DNA from: Serinus canaria
Lineage: Eukaryota; Chordata; Aves; Passeriformes; Fringillidae
Direction: 5' to 3'
DNA: 64,000 nt
Assembly: GCF_022539315.1 (NCBI RefSeq)
Contig: NC_066323.1
Span: 11,893,219 to 11,957,218, forward strand
Shown here: one piece after another, positions 32,916-46,500 of the stretch
How the letters are laid out: each line of letters opens with the position of its first letter
How positions within the stretch are numbered: position 1 is the first letter of the stretch
Notes under the pieces: model-generated
What the model was told of the DNA's origin: nothing
Database searches by the model: none
Seen by the model: the letters and a program-made list of their open reading frames with translations, nothing else
Made by a program: the position numbers and the translations under genes

Positions 32916-35900
32916 ACCATTGTCTCAGTATGAGTTAGTCAGATGAGCAGTGCTGTGCCTTTCATGGGAGGGGGTAATGGGGAGAGGGGGGAATCCCCTC
33001 AGAGTGGGCACCTTCTTGCCCAGGCACCTTCTTGCCTTATGATGGGCAGTGAGATGCAGCAGGTGGTCACTGCTGGATTTGAGCAGGCTCAGGCCGGCAC
33101 TGCAGAGGCACACCTTGCTAAAGAAATATTGTATCTTGCTGCTTTTTCTCAGCTAAAGCTTCTTTCTCCTTTCCTAGGGAGGGAAGGGGCACGAAGAGGA
33201 AATGAAACACCATGGAGAGCTTATTCCAAAGTGTTCATTCCAAGATGGGGCTTGCCAGAAGTGCCCTGGGCTGAGGTGAGCGCCCCAGGTCTATGCCCAG
33301 AGTTCTTTGTCACTGCTCTCTCCCGGGGCAGAGGGAGCAGGCAGTGCTTGGAGCAGGGACCAGTACAGCACCTGGGGAGCAGAGAGGACAGAGAGGGAGT
33401 CATGGGGGTTAGTTAACTAACCCGGGGTGTTGAATGACTGGTGGTGTTTGCTTTATATCCTCAGTGTGTGCTTAAAGGTGGTTAATGGCCTGAGCTCAGT
33501 CAATGCCTTTCCTCTCTCCAGAAGAGCCATCATGTCTGCAGCAGTGAGAAAAGGTTTTTATCGCATGCCAGAGCTAAAAGCACAATTCCCTGAGCAGCAG
33601 TAGCAGCAGCCAGGGCCTGAAGCATTTCCCCTTGAAGCCATTAGCAGGGCTACTGTGCAGTTTCCTTAGAGGCCTGCATAGATCGTTAGCTGTAGAGTCC
33701 AAATCCCTTTGTGCCTGGGATATTTTGGTACTAGAACCATAGAAAAAATTGTCATATGTATGTCTGCAGTGCTGGTGTGAGGTTATTTATGTGTGCTTAG
33801 CTGCCCTGCCCTCCCCACAGCAGCATGCCTGAGCTTGCAAGTGAGAGCAAGTGCATGTGAGGAGAAAAAGGTAATTTTATTTTCCGCACAGCAAATTTGA
33901 AGGAACATCCTCCTAGAAAAAGGAGAGGAGAGAGCTAGACCTTCTCTCCAATAGATTTGAGTAAAAAGCTGATCTGCTGCTGTTTTTTCCTTTTAAACAA
34001 GTAGCTGCTTGCAAAACTGAAAAGCCTACTGCTGACTGATGCGCTGGTTTGGGGAGGTGCAGCAGGGCTTTGGGAAAGGCCTGTTTCCATATGCAGAGGG
34101 TAAATTGTTCTATGGTCTGCTGGCTGACACGGCTGATGCCAGCCCCTGTGCCAGGACTGCTGCCCACTGACAGTGTCCCAGTGCTCGGGCTGTCAGCAGA
34201 GACACATTCCCTGTTGATTGGGCTCCATCCATCAGCACTAGGTCAGCCTTATATCTGGGCATGGTGAATCAGGCCCTGATGCTGCAGGGGTGGGAGGGCT
34301 GTGCAAGGAGCAGCACAGACTCTGAAACTGCTCCCCAGGAGCCCCATCCCACCTCTGCTTTCCCAGGGACAGGCAGGCAAAGGGAGAGCAAAGGCAGCCT
34401 GATAGCTCTGCCAGTAGGTTTGAACTCTGAGGGAAGAAGTCAAATGTGGGAACAAGTGTTTGCGGAATTTCATGCATTGCTATCTGCTCCTGGTGCAAAT
34501 CACCTCCCTGCCCAGGCTCAGTGGGCTAGTCAAGGAGGTTTCCAGCACAGAAAGGTTGAACGCTGAGCTTCACACATCTCTGACCTAGCAGGCAGCGTGT
34601 GATGAATTGGCCAGAAAATACCCATAACAAACAGCACTAGGAAAGGCAATGATCCTGCTCTGAGCCTGACATGTGGAGCGATGCTTTGGCAAGTCAGCTT
34701 AGGTGCTGCACCAGGTGCCTGAGGTTCCCCAAGTCTGTTATGGCTAAATAGAGCATGTTATTATTCCAGCAACAATGATTGTCCCCAGAATATGAAGAGA
34801 TTAAGGGGAAAAGAGCCCTTTTTGCTAATACTATTTATTGATTGTGTATTTGCTGGTGTACTACAGATTTTCTCCTGAAAATGAGGCTGAGCGGGGACAT
34901 ACAAATGTGTTGGCAGGATCCCATATACAACTTCTTGTTTTTCTCTGCCCTTAGCATGCCCTTGTCCCATCTTTAGATCTTCCTCATCCACAACAGGAAA
35001 AAATATCATGTGCAACCAGAAAAATTAGCCAGTAGTCAAGTGGAATGAGCCAAGACATGAAATGACTTTTAGCCCAGACTGTAGTACTGATTTAGATCCA
35101 GAATTATTTGCAGTTTAGTTTGGAGATGTGCCTTGCATGGGGCACATCTAGTTTTCCTGAACAGGGGGGACGATGTGGGAACTGTTGGCTGAGGGGCTGC
35201 TTTGGACTCCTGGATATGAAATCTTGTTGAATGGCACCAGGTCTGTGGTGAAAGCCTCTTCCTTTTGGGGACTACAGGCAGTACTCAATATCAAATACAA
35301 CCCTGGGACAGTTGCAAGTCACCTTCAGCACACACACTGTGACTCTCAGAGAAGCAGGAAGGCGTCAGGATTTCCTCCTTGGCGGTGTGTTGGAGAAGAG
35401 CAGCTGACCTGTCCTACTGCTCTTAGTCATTCGCAAGGCATCACAACTGTCCCATTGCCCAGTTACTGGTCATCACACCAAACCCTCTATTATTCTGTGG
35501 GGGAAAGCTCCCCAGTTTCAGCCTGCGTGGAAGGCACAGGGCAGACAACCTACTGTCAAACTGTCCTAGGGGTTGTGCATGACAGCACTGCACAGCCCCT
35601 GGTTTTCTTGGGTGAGGGTGTGCAGGGTCCCACTGATGATGAAAACAACTGGTGTGCTGCAAGGAGGGTGCAGTGCCAGCCAGCTGTGCCTCACCTCCTG
35701 CTTCTCCTGGAGCTGGAAAGAAAAAAAACCTTCATTTTCAAGGTCAGCAGCAGCCCCAGCTCCCGCAGAGCTCATGTGCTGTGAAGGCGTCTCCCCCTCC
35801 TCACCCCAGCCGCTGGTAGCAGCAGGGGCTGTTTTCCTCAGCAACTGGAAGGAGATGATGTGCAAGGACAGGAATGTGAGGGCAGGCAGCCAGGGCAGTG

Positions 35901-37592
35901 CAGGGACAGCGTGGGGTCCCAGAGGCCAGGCCAGGTCGGTTCATCCGCGGGGCTCAAAGAGCCCCATGGAGGAACTGAGCTGACCTGGCCTCTGAGGTTC
36001 TGCTTCTCTCCATATCTCCATCTCCCACCCCAGACAAGGTGACACCTCCAGCTTGCTGCCTGGTGCCTTGTAGGGGCCTGAATCTTGGTTAATGCCTGGC
36101 AAGGTGCATGTGCTGGAGGGGGGGAACAGAACTGTCCGCTGCTACAGCCCAGCAGGAAACCAAAGCCATGCATTCAGAAAACCATGATATTCCCTCTTGC
36201 CAGTGGGGGCTCTGCCTGGTGGGAGGGCTGAGCGCTATGAAAACACTCAGAGAAACAGTTATATAATGAAGGACAAGGTCCCAATCCAGCTCTTGGCTTG
36301 ACAAAGTGGCTCTGCAAGCAGCTGAGCTCCAGGCTGCAGCTGCCCAGCACCCTCCAAGATCCAGCCCTGGTCACTGCAGTCTGTGCTGCTGCTGAGGGGT
36401 GGAGGTAGGAGAAAGGCTGCAGAATGCTTTTTCCCAAGCTGGGAAATGTTCTGCATGCTTAGACTTGGTAAGCCAGAGCACAGCTCCCATCTGTGGGCTT
36501 AAATCAAGCTCCTTTGATGGTAGGAACTGGGCAAGGTCTGGGACAGGATAGCCCAGGACTGATGAAGGTCAGGGTCTGCTAGCTGCAGGCATCTTGGCTT
36601 TCATGCCGCTGCCCAGATATCTTGGACCCAGTGGTGGCACATCGTGGTATACATCATCTGACCCTATGCCCCAAAATAGGGGCATATGTCCTCAAACACA
36701 TGTTCTCTGCTCTGTGGGAAGGACCCTGGAGAACTGGTCACAGTAAAGAGCTTTGCCTCCTCCCTTACTCTCCTGCTCCTCAAAGGAGGGCAGCTGGGCA
36801 GCCTGCCTCCTGCAGCTAGTCCTGCTGCCACCCCACAAAGAGGGGTGACATGCTTGGTGTCACATGCTGCTGTGGCCCAGGCAAGCAGTGGGGACACAAG
36901 GAAAAGGCTCTGGGATGGGATTCAGCACTCCTCCCGCAGCACCGTGAAGCTGCACGAGGTCTGCTCGGATGCATGAACAAGCTGAACCATGACATTAATT
37001 AGAGCTGACAGTGTTCCTGGAGGGAGTGGAGAGCAGCAGCACCAAAGCTGCTGCTGGCTCTGTGTGCAGAGCCAGGCTCTGCACCAGGCTGACCTGACTG
37101 TGCCATGGTCCTTGAATCTTGCCACACTGGGGTCTGTGCTCACTTCAACTCCAAAGATCAGTGGGAGGTACACCCTCAGCCCCAAGGGAGAGGAGAAGCA
37201 GTGCCTGAATCCAGCCCTGCTGAGCATCTGCCCAGCATTGCTCTGCTCCTTCCAACCAGCCCTAACTGCAGCTGAGCACTGCCTTTCCCAGTCCTGCACA
37301 CATCCCTCTGGCTCTCCCCTTTTATTGTGGGTCTTTGCCCCCAAAGTGCTCTGCCCTCAGCACCACTGTTTCTTACAAGATCTTTTTCCATCCCAATTCC
37401 CTGCTGAGTAACAACTGCCACTTGCTGCTGTTTCACAAATGTCATTGAGGATTGCCTGCACTGGAACACAGTACAGGCAACCCACAGCAGTAAGGGTTCC
37501 TCCTCCACTGGGCAGGGAACAGTTAAGGGAATTAGGATAAAAAGTTGATATAAATAATTTGGTAGCTCCTCTAGGAAGATTGCAATTTAGCT

Positions 37593-37607
37593 TAATTATC
37601 ATAATTA
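37593..37607. promoter_or_regulatory. Paired TAATTA homeodomain motif
   Basis: The word TAATTATCATAATTA holds two TAATTA cores three bases apart, in an AT-rich block of about 100 bases within otherwise GC-rich DNA. Paired- and other homeodomain factors bind such arrangements. Function is inferred only from the motif. Confidence 0.25.
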
Positions 37608-38794
37608 CATTTTCAATCTCCCTGCTAATACTTATGAAACAATAGAGTCAAGTGTGAATGCAGCTGCCTGCATTTCCTACCAGTAACTTCTCCTTCTGCT
37701 GCTTAAAACAAGTCCATGGGGACACTGAACAAGGCAGCAGGGATGGCAGGTAGGAATATGGTATTTCCCAGCACCTTGTTTTGGGCATAGGGAAGGCTCA
37801 TTCCCCTCTGCCTGCCACAGGGATTTTAACTTCAGCTCCAGGATTATGATTGTCTGAAACTAGCTCACTTTGGTGTAAAAACATCATCTCTTCTGCTGGA
37901 AGTGGAGGAAAATAGTCTGGAAATATTTCTTTCTGAGCAGGGAGACCCATACTTTCTCTGCCCAATCTGTGGTTGATAACCCCCCGAGGCAGCTCCATCT
38001 GTGCTTGTGGTGGCCCAGGAGATGAGACCAGTGCAAGCAGAGAGCCAGGCCTAGGCAGCTGCTGGCAGGAATGTTCATTTACAGCAGCTCATCAAAGTTG
38101 AGTGTTAGTGATGACTTCTGAACATGGCCAAGACCATGTCTGCCCTGCAGCCTGCTCCTGCCTTTTCTCACCTGGGAAGAAATGGATGCCTATCTCAGCA
38201 GCAGAGGCAGGACCTGGGGTCTGTGCCCTGCCAACTGCCTTATCTGGGGGTCCCAGGAGAGCCTGACCAGAAGGTGTCTTGCCAGTGCCCCAGCAGCAAC
38301 AGGCACCATGGCCAGAAGGCAAATGAGCAAAGGGATGCAGCCACAGAGAGCTGAGTAAGTGCTGCCTCCGTCGTGCACAGACATCTGAGGAGCACCCAGG
38401 GCCACGGGAAATGCTTCCCCATCCCTGCATCTGCCTTCATTTGAGATGTAGCACACAATACACAGCCCTTGGCTCCGCAGCAGCAAGTCCATCCCACGTC
38501 CCAGTGTCCCCCCAGGCATCCCCAATACCTCCACACATCCAGTTCTGATCAGAGCAGGACTGAGGCAGCTGTATGAGTTCAGGCTCCCTCAGGGCAATCT
38601 GCCACTATCCTTGTCATCGTTTGGTGACACTGTGTCCTGTCCTGCCATAGTGTTCCGGCAAGTTGTGGGTTGGGAACAGAGCCGCTTATCTTTAGTGCTG
38701 CTCTGATCTAATTTTACTTTCTTAAGCAATCTCCAGGCTTTAGAGAGTGTTTTGTAATGCAAAGGCTCTGCATGGCAAGGAGGGGAGTCCCTAA

Positions 38795-39120
38795 TACAGC
38801 AGTTATCCCACATGTACTGGTACAGCAGTTACCCCCACACCAGTACAGCAGTTACCCCCACACCAGTACAGCAGTTATCCCCACACCAGTACAGCAGTTA
38901 CCCCCACACCAGTACAGCAGTTACCCCCACACCAGTACAGCAGTTATACCCACACCAGTACAGCAGTTACCCCCACACCAGTACAGCAGTTATCCCCACA
39001 CCAGTACAGCAGTTATCCCCACACCAGTACAGCAGTTACCCCCACACCAGTACAGCAGTTATCCCCACACCAGTACAGCAGTTACCCCCGCACCAGTACT
39101 GCAGTTATTCCCCATGCATG
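38795..39120. repeat. 23-bp minisatellite, 12 exact-length units
   Basis: Twelve units of exactly 23 bases run from 38821 to 39096, each of the form TACAGCAGTTA[C/T]... ending CACCAG, flanked by one degenerate unit on each side (38795-38820 and 39097-39120). Variation is almost entirely one C/T site at unit position 12, in the order C C T C C T C T T C T C; the sixth unit has an extra C-to-A next to it, and the last has A-to-G. As 23 is not a multiple of three, the array reads open in more than one frame and makes spurious 23-residue protein repeats in open frames at 38757-39317 and 38812-39132. Confidence 0.97.
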
Positions 39121-42100
39121 ACTTTGTTCTAAAACCCTCTGGCTGCAGGGCTCAGCAAATTTCCAGCAGAGCATACAGCATGGTACAGCTGTGCAGGAGA
39201 CCTCAGATCCACCAGGGTCTGCTGGAGCTGGAAGTCACTGTGAGATCTGCCTTCTCTCTGTTTGGACTCCCAGTGCAATCCCATAAAGACCTCTTGGTTA
39301 CTGCTGCTTTGAGTTAAGCTGTACCCCTGCCTCTGCACAGGTCTCAGTGTTGTTACCAAAGAGAGACCCACCAAGGAAATCACACCCTCCAGGCTGCCAC
39401 CAGAGAGACAGAGGAGCAAGGACCATTACAGGCAAAGGATATTGCAAAGGCCTGGTGTGCAGCAATAGTAAGACCAAGAGTCCTTACTGCATCTCTAGGC
39501 TAACCTAGAGGTGAGGTTCATCAGCCAGGCCATTGATTTTCATTATTTCTGCTCCCCAGTCTGGGCTTCCAGGACTTGGGATGTGACCTGAACTCAGGTG
39601 CACTCCATGGCCATGCAGCCCCCTGTGAAAGCAGTTTCATGTACACTTGCACTCACGCTGCCCCATGGCACCTCTGTAAGTAAAGCTCTGCAGAAGGCTA
39701 TTTCAGGACCCAACATGACTCTCCCTGATGTCAGGACCAATTAGTTATATCCTTCAAAGGAAAAAAAGTCTACTAAAGCCAGCTCTGGTGGGACAATGAC
39801 ATTAAGATGTTCCAGGTGCTCATCTGGATTCCCCAAGCAAACCAGGAGCTAAACATAGCCTTGGGAAAGTGACAGGAGGGGGTGGCTGCTGTCCTCTGCA
39901 CTGAGGTCTCCTAGGGCAGTCATCTCCTGCGCGGGCCATCTCTTCTCTTTAGTGCCCTGACCTGCCCTTGCTCTGGCCCTGTGCAGAGCATAGCTCCTAG
40001 CTGAGATCAGTCTGAGCTCATCTTGGTGGGCTTGGTTCATGCTTTATCCCACTCAACCAGGCCATTAAATCTCACAGTCATTTTCCAAGGAGGAAATTTT
40101 TTCCTCTTCATTTGGAGGAAAAAGAGGAAAAAATAATTAGTCAAAATAGTGAGAGACAGAGAATTGTAGGCATTTCATATTCTCATTGTCCTCCCCCACA
40201 ATGGTATTATCCTTCTCTAAATAGATGCTGAGCTGAAGACATAACAACACCCTACTTCCCCCAAATAGCTCGAGTGAAACAAATGCAGGAAGTTTGAAGG
40301 GGTTGGAGCTGTGGCCAGACAGGAGCCTGGGCACCCCCATGGGTTCCCTGGGGCCAAGGGGGCTTCACAGGACTGGCAGCTGAGCTGCAGTGAGCCAAGA
40401 CCCAGGCTCTTGCCCTCATGAAGAGGGGCTGCTGCCCTTGCACTGCAAAAGAGGTATGGGAGGTTTGGGAGGTCCTGGCCCTCAGTCCCCATGTCTGGTC
40501 CTGGTGCTGTCCCTTTCCCTAAGAAAACACCAGCAGGACAGCTCTGAAGCATAGCAAAGGCAGCAGGAGAGACACAGACTCCACAGCCCATCACGTCTCG
40601 CTCCTAAAAGCTGGTGGTGGTGGGCTAGCCTGTCTGCCCCTGGCACAGCACAGCCCTGGGAGCACCTGCCAGCCAGAACAGCCCCAGTGCCAGCACCTCC
40701 ATGGTGTGATGGGAAGGAAACCGGTGTCCCTGGCTGGGTGCAGCCGAGTTGTGCCGCTGGCACCGGTGCCTGCTGCGGTGTGGGGAGCCCTGCTGCTCCC
40801 ACTATGCCATGCATGGGGTGATGGGGACACTACAGTCCTGAGCAGCTGCCACAGTAAGGTGCTTCATATGGGGGCTTGAGGTTCCCCTGTCACGCTGTGT
40901 GCTGTGGGGACAGCACTCCCTGCCCTCTTCCCAAAGCCGAGGTGACATTCTCTCTCCCTGGCAAGTGCCAAGCCTCACCAAGTACCTGGGGCTGCCTTGG
41001 GGCCCCAGCAGGAGCTGTTTTATCAGGACTGGGGGTATGACATGCGAAGGCAAAGCCCCTGGCAAGAGCTGCACTGGTTTATCCCTGGGGAAGAGGCAGC
41101 CCCTTCAGACAGCGCCTGCCTGCAATCCCTGCAAGCCTTGAGCAGGTTCAGCTCTAGAGCAAGGCTCAGTCACTACTGCGACTGAAGATGTTGGACTGAA
41201 GTCACAGTACTTCAGCAACTTTTCACAATTGTCTTTAATGGCAGAACCATCAGTAAGGCACTCGAGGTGCAGTTAAGACCTTCCCTCCCTGAGGAATGCT
41301 GTTGACTGAAACCAAAGCACAGAGGCAAGGAAATTGCTCGATGAAATAGTTTGGTAATTGTGAAAAAGAAGAACTTGTTTTCTTTGTCTTGCAACAGCAA
41401 ATTGCACAACATGACCTGCAGTGGCTTCAGCTCAGCAGGTTTTCAGGAGGAGGTTGTGGGGTGATTTAAAGTCCACACTGTGAGGAGGGAAATGATTCCA
41501 AGACTGCTATGGATGGTATGGTATCCATAGGCAATGTGGCAGTGGCTGATTGAGGTGGCAGTGATTGTGTTTGGTTTCCTATTCTGGTGGCCTACCTGGG
41601 CATGGGTGAGGTCTCCTCTCCTGTTTGGTGGCCAGCTCAGAGAGGACCTGGCTCAGCCTCAGGGCTTGCCTGTGTTCTCAAGGTAAAGTGAGCTAAGGCC
41701 CACTGATGCATTGAGCAAGAGGAGCTTTTATGAGCTCATTTTGCTCGGTTGTTTTAAGAACCATTATGGTGATGATGACTTTTAGCCCTGTAACATAAAA
41801 ATACTCTTTGTCAAGGTGAAGAGATGCTCTGCAAGTCAACCCAAGATAGAAGGAGAAGAAAAGTCACTAGGAGAGGTCAGTTATGATTAATTACTTATCC
41901 TGCTGTCATCCCTATGTACCCCAGGCCCAGACATGAGCTGGATGTGCTAGGTGCAGGACAAAAAAATAGAAGACAAAAATAGGTAGTGCTGAGAGGAATC
42001 AGCAGCAGATACCAGAAACAGCCCAGGCCGGAAGAGTAAACCCAATCTGAGGTCCCTATAGGTCCCTCTCCTTCCTCTCTTCAGATTCTTTCCCTCCCCA

Positions 42101-43460
42101 GGTGCTGCTGCCTCATCCTGGCTTTGTCATTCAGATGCAAACTGCAAACGGGATGCTCCAGCATGAGTCAATGGCCTGATACCTTACATTTAATTCAATT
42201 CACAGAAGTCTACCAGGTGCTAAGAGGAAAACAAAAAAAATAATCCCACAAAAATCTTCCATCTCTGTTTTGTCCCAGTTTTAAATGGTACAATCTGTGC
42301 TTTGTTCTTAGCTATTGTTGCAAAATTGAACCACTTTCAGCCTCTCACCTTACTGAACTGCAGGCTGCCTCCATGCAGAGCTGCTGAGTGCAGCATGGAA
42401 TGAAAGCCCTTGCTTGGCCTAGAAACCTGGAATGTGTGAACCTCGTTAAAATGCACATGGGGAGCTGGGTTTTGAAGTGGAGTGAAGCCAAAAGCAGTGA
42501 GCTCCCAAAGGATGCTGTGTGGCTGTTCCCAAGATGAGGAGCACACCTCCAGCTGAGAGACACGCTGTACCTGCGAGTCCTGTAATGCCTCCCCATAACA
42601 GCCCTGGCCTAGAAATAACTCGGCACTAGAAGATGCTCTCAAGAGACTGATGAATGTTGCTGACTCTCTGCAGCATCCCAGCGGCTGCCTCCTGCCTGGT
42701 CAAGCCTTCCCTTGGCTCACCAGCACCAGGCCCTTCCTTGAGGACCTGCAGCACCCTTGTTTGACAAGCACTGCGTTTTGCTCAGCTGGGATGGAGTTAA
42801 AACATCTTTGGTTCTGTAAACATTGCAGGCATGTTAGCCTCCCCTGAGGCTCTGCCAGCCTGAGCAAATCCAGCATGCAGAGCTGCCAGGATAGTTTCCC
42901 TTACTTTTTGGAGACGTGACCCTGGGAAGACAATGAGCTCTGTCACCTCTTCCAGCTGGGAGAATGCCAGTGCTCAGCAGTGCCAGCTGGCGACTCCCTG
43001 GTATCACCATGTCCTCCTCAGCCATGGGCTGCACACTCCCCTGGACTCTGAGGGGCCAGGGATGCTGCAACAATGAGACCTGAGGCCACTCCAGCCCTCT
43101 AGATACCCTGGGACTGTGGCCACTCTGAGCTGGCTGTAGGGAGCTGCCCCCCAAGTCATCCCAGAACCTCCTTCATCCAGTGGCAGGTAGCTCCTGGAGA
43201 AGCCCTGGCCTCAGCCAGGAGAATATGGGACAGCAAAGGTAACTGCAATCTGCCCAGTTCTTCCGCCATGCAGCCAGATCCATGCTCTTGGCCGCTGTGC
43301 AGGATCTCTGTGCAAAGCTGAACAGCTGCTGCACTTCATTTCCCAAGTGGCCACTGAACAAAGTGAGCCCTTGCCCATTTGAGCAGCGCTCAGCAGCAAT
43401 TCTGCACAGCCCAGAGACCTGCAGTGCTGGAGGGTCAAAGTTCAGAAAGCCATTCCCCTG
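39121..43460. other. Gene-poor region, nothing coding recognised
   Basis: No exon, RNA gene or transposon is recognised. A 13-bp AT-rich inverted repeat with a 13-base loop occurs at 40096-40134. The rest is ordinary intergenic DNA. Confidence 0.45.
40096..40134. repeat. 13-bp inverted repeat
   Basis: ATTTTTTCCTCTT at 40096-40108 is exactly complementary to AAGAGGAAAAAAT at 40122-40134, with a 13-base loop. The arms are polypyrimidine/polypurine, so a chance or slippage origin is likely. Confidence 0.6.
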
Positions 43461-43522
43461 TCCATCCATCCATCCATCCATCCATCCATCCATCCATCCA
43501 TCCATCCATCCATCCATCCATC
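43461..43522. repeat. (TCCA)n microsatellite, about 15 units
   Basis: This is an uninterrupted TCCA tetranucleotide array of about 62 bases. It is perfect and therefore probably variable in length between individuals. Open frames across it (Ser-Ile-His-Pro repeats on one strand, Trp-Met-Asp-Gly on the other) are artefacts of the repeat. Confidence 0.98.
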
Positions 43523-46500
43523 CTCTTTCTCTGCAGAGAAGGCAGGGATGCTCCTCCTCTCAGCAGGTAATGTAGGGAGGATAATTCACTTATGAAGTAA
43601 TTTAGTGTAATTCTTAGTTATTAATACTGTGCTTTATATTTTTTTTAGGTTCTGTGTAATTGCTCTGCTGCTCTGACTCATGCTGTTCCAGGGAGTAAGA
43701 GCTGTGCACTGTATTAGCACTGCATGCAAGATGCATGAGCTCCTTAGCTCCTGCCTAGCCTGGCTGAGGGGATCCTCTCCCCTTCTTACCACACCAGACC
43801 CTGACCTGCCCCTGCAGTGCAGCAGGGACAGCTTGATATCTGTAACCTGCTCCAGCTCATGGCCCTGGGCTCCTGCAGCAGCACTGATTTCTCTGCAGTC
43901 ACCCTAAAGGAGAAGCAAAAAGCTCCCTGGTATGTTTTATCTGTGTCTGTCTTAAGCACTGAAGAAAGGTGTTATTGGAGCTCAGCAGAAGGGTAATTTT
44001 TTTTCTTTTTACATGGTTGAAATGAGAGTTATATGTGCAAAGCCATAAACTGTATCTGATGCCCATCTGGTCTTGTTCACCCACAGTACCTTTCAAATAG
44101 TGTCCCAGATCAGCACCCTGGAGGCCTGATTTGCACCCAGAGGTCTCCAGAGGCCCCAGGCCTTCCCCCTCCCTGGTTTGCTGTCCACAAGGCCCATTGC
44201 ATTGCTCCCAGAGGCTGTGTGTGAGCAGCCTGGTTTCTGACCCAGACTCCAGCTCCATGGCAGGGCTCCCAGCCTTAGCCCCCCATTCCAAGAGTTCATT
44301 GAGTGGCCTCAATCCAACCTCTCCCTCAAGGACAGGGCACGTTGCTCAGTCACAGCTCTCATATCCTCCCTACAGGTGATGTATCCCCTACTGTGGGGCC
44401 TGGGGGTGTGTTAGTTACACAGTAGCTCTCATCATGTGACATCTGCAGTGAGGAAAACGTTTCCACAGAGTCCAGCACAGCACGTTTGGCACACTGCTAT
44501 AGGGCTGCCTCAGTTTCCCTTCTAGGTGGCTAAGCCAAGAGCTAGCAGCCACATTGCTCTGTGCTCCCTCCAGGGCAGTGCAGCAATGATCCTGCCCTCA
44601 TTCACGTTCCCTTTGGCTCCTGGATTCCATCACCCTGTCTGTGGGTCAGGGAACCGTGACCCACACCAGCCACCCTTTGCAGAGCCAGCAGGATGTGCAG
44701 GGGTGTGTGGGGAGGCGTCTGACAGTGAGGCCAATGCCACTCTGCATTGGCACCCTCTGCCAGCCCTCTCCTTGGCAGGGCCTGGAGGCAAGGGATGCTC
44801 TGCCTGGGGCTGGCATGTGTGGCAGCTGGATATGTTCTAGGTAGCTGTCCAGAGGGTCTGCTGGGCAGCCAGGTTCCATGAGTTATTTATAAGCTCTGGG
44901 AGGGAAGCAGTGATAAATAATACATTGGCACTCTCACATTCTGCGTGCATGTGTCTACAGATAAATATTTCATTCTCAAGGAATACACACAGATGCCTGT
45001 TGATAAATAAAAATTGGAAAATGTTCTATTGGATGGTGTTAAATATGACTCTCCCCTTGCATCTGAAGAACACAGTGTACCTGGTGTACAGCACGAAGAT
45101 GCTAATTTCCCTCAGCAGAGGCTGCCTAAAATGTATCACTGCAGCACACTGGGCACGGTGCCTAGTGTAGCACACACACCCCAGAAACATACAGCCCTGG
45201 CTTTTCCTTCCACACCATTATTTTAACATCACTTTTATAACAACACTATTCAAGCAGCTTTTCTAATTATACCTTGCACCGACTGGGCTCGGGACTCTGC
45301 AGTCAGCCTTCTAAATATTAGCAGAGAGACCCAGAAGGCAGCACATTTCTTCTTGTAAGTGTCATTGGAATTTGCAGTGTGCTCAGGCATGACTGGCAGT
45401 GCCAAGTTTGTTACTGCTGTTTAATTAGGCAGGTGGCTTCTCCCATTGGAAAAACATGAGATATTGAGTAGGATGTGAGAAAACCCATGGGTCCTACCAG
45501 CCCTGCCAGGAGCCAGGAGCTGCCTTGCATTGCTTCCTACAGCTCTTGGGGACACAGGGCATTCCTGGGCTTGAAGGCAGCTGGAGGGAGATGCAACCCT
45601 CTCTCCAGAGTACTTGCTCTCAGTGCTTGCTGCTTGGAAAGCCCAGAGCCCACGACTCAGCTTTGGCCTCTGCCAGCCCAGCACCAAGAACAGGTGAAGG
45701 AGTTGTTTTTTCCCTAAATATGTTTTCTAGAGCAGGTCACTACTGGCTGTCTCTGAATGAATGCAGTGCTGACGTGGATTTAGCAGGGTCATTGTTCAAC
45801 TTGGCTTTCATAGAGAAGGTTGTGGGCTGCAGATGCACTGGCAGAAGCCTCTGGCACAGCCTGGGCAAGCAGCACACTACGTGCCTAGGCGGCTTCTTCA
45901 CCAGGAATGCCGATGCAACATACTGGAATATTTGGAATTTTTCCAATGGCTGGAGTTGGCTGCACTGACTTGTGATTTTTTATGAGTAACCCTGTTTTGT
46001 GCTGTGCCATGCTGGCTCTGGTCCCAGCAGTCTGCAGGAAGCTCCCCGCATCCATGATACTATGCTTTGTGCCACCACCCAGAGCAACAACGAGGGATTT
46101 TCCACCTGGAAATCCCAGGGACTGGGCCAGGCTGCAGCAGCAGAGCTTGGCAGGGAGACTTTGATCATCAGCCAGGGCTTGTTCCCATCAGCGGTCCCAA
46201 GCAGGGATGCAGCACATCAAAGGGCAAGGAGGAATAGCTCCTGCTGAGCACAGCAAGGCTCCGTGCCACCAGAGACTGCCCCGGGCCCCTGGGAAAGGCA
46301 AGGCACACGGAGCCACTGCCCCAGGGAGGGGAGGCTCGGAGGAGCTGCAAGGCAGATCCAGGCTCAAGTAGAAAAAATAGGGAAGATGGTCCAAGGAAGG
46401 AAACAGCAAGGAGGCAGTGGTGGTAAAGCCAGTCAGGAGGCTGGGGGTGTGCTTCCAAACTTGTGTTTTCTAGAGTCATGAGGCACCAAGTCACCGGGGT

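Larger units (their letters stand above)
32160..38794. other. Gene-poor region downstream of FAM43A
   Basis: No gene is recognised. Open frames such as 35173-35784 (203 codons) show no domain. A 14-bp word (GGCACCTTCTTGCC) is repeated 16 bases apart at 33007 and 33023. Two AT-rich islands with homeodomain-type TAATTA motifs (about 32,590-32,915 and 37,540-37,640) stand out and are listed as candidate regulatory DNA. In amniotes the next gene is expected to be XXYLT1; none of its exons is seen. Confidence 0.5.

Noticed and set aside
38757..39317. 186-codon frame with 23-residue repeats
   Set aside because: Created by translating the 23-bp minisatellite; other frames of the same array are open too.
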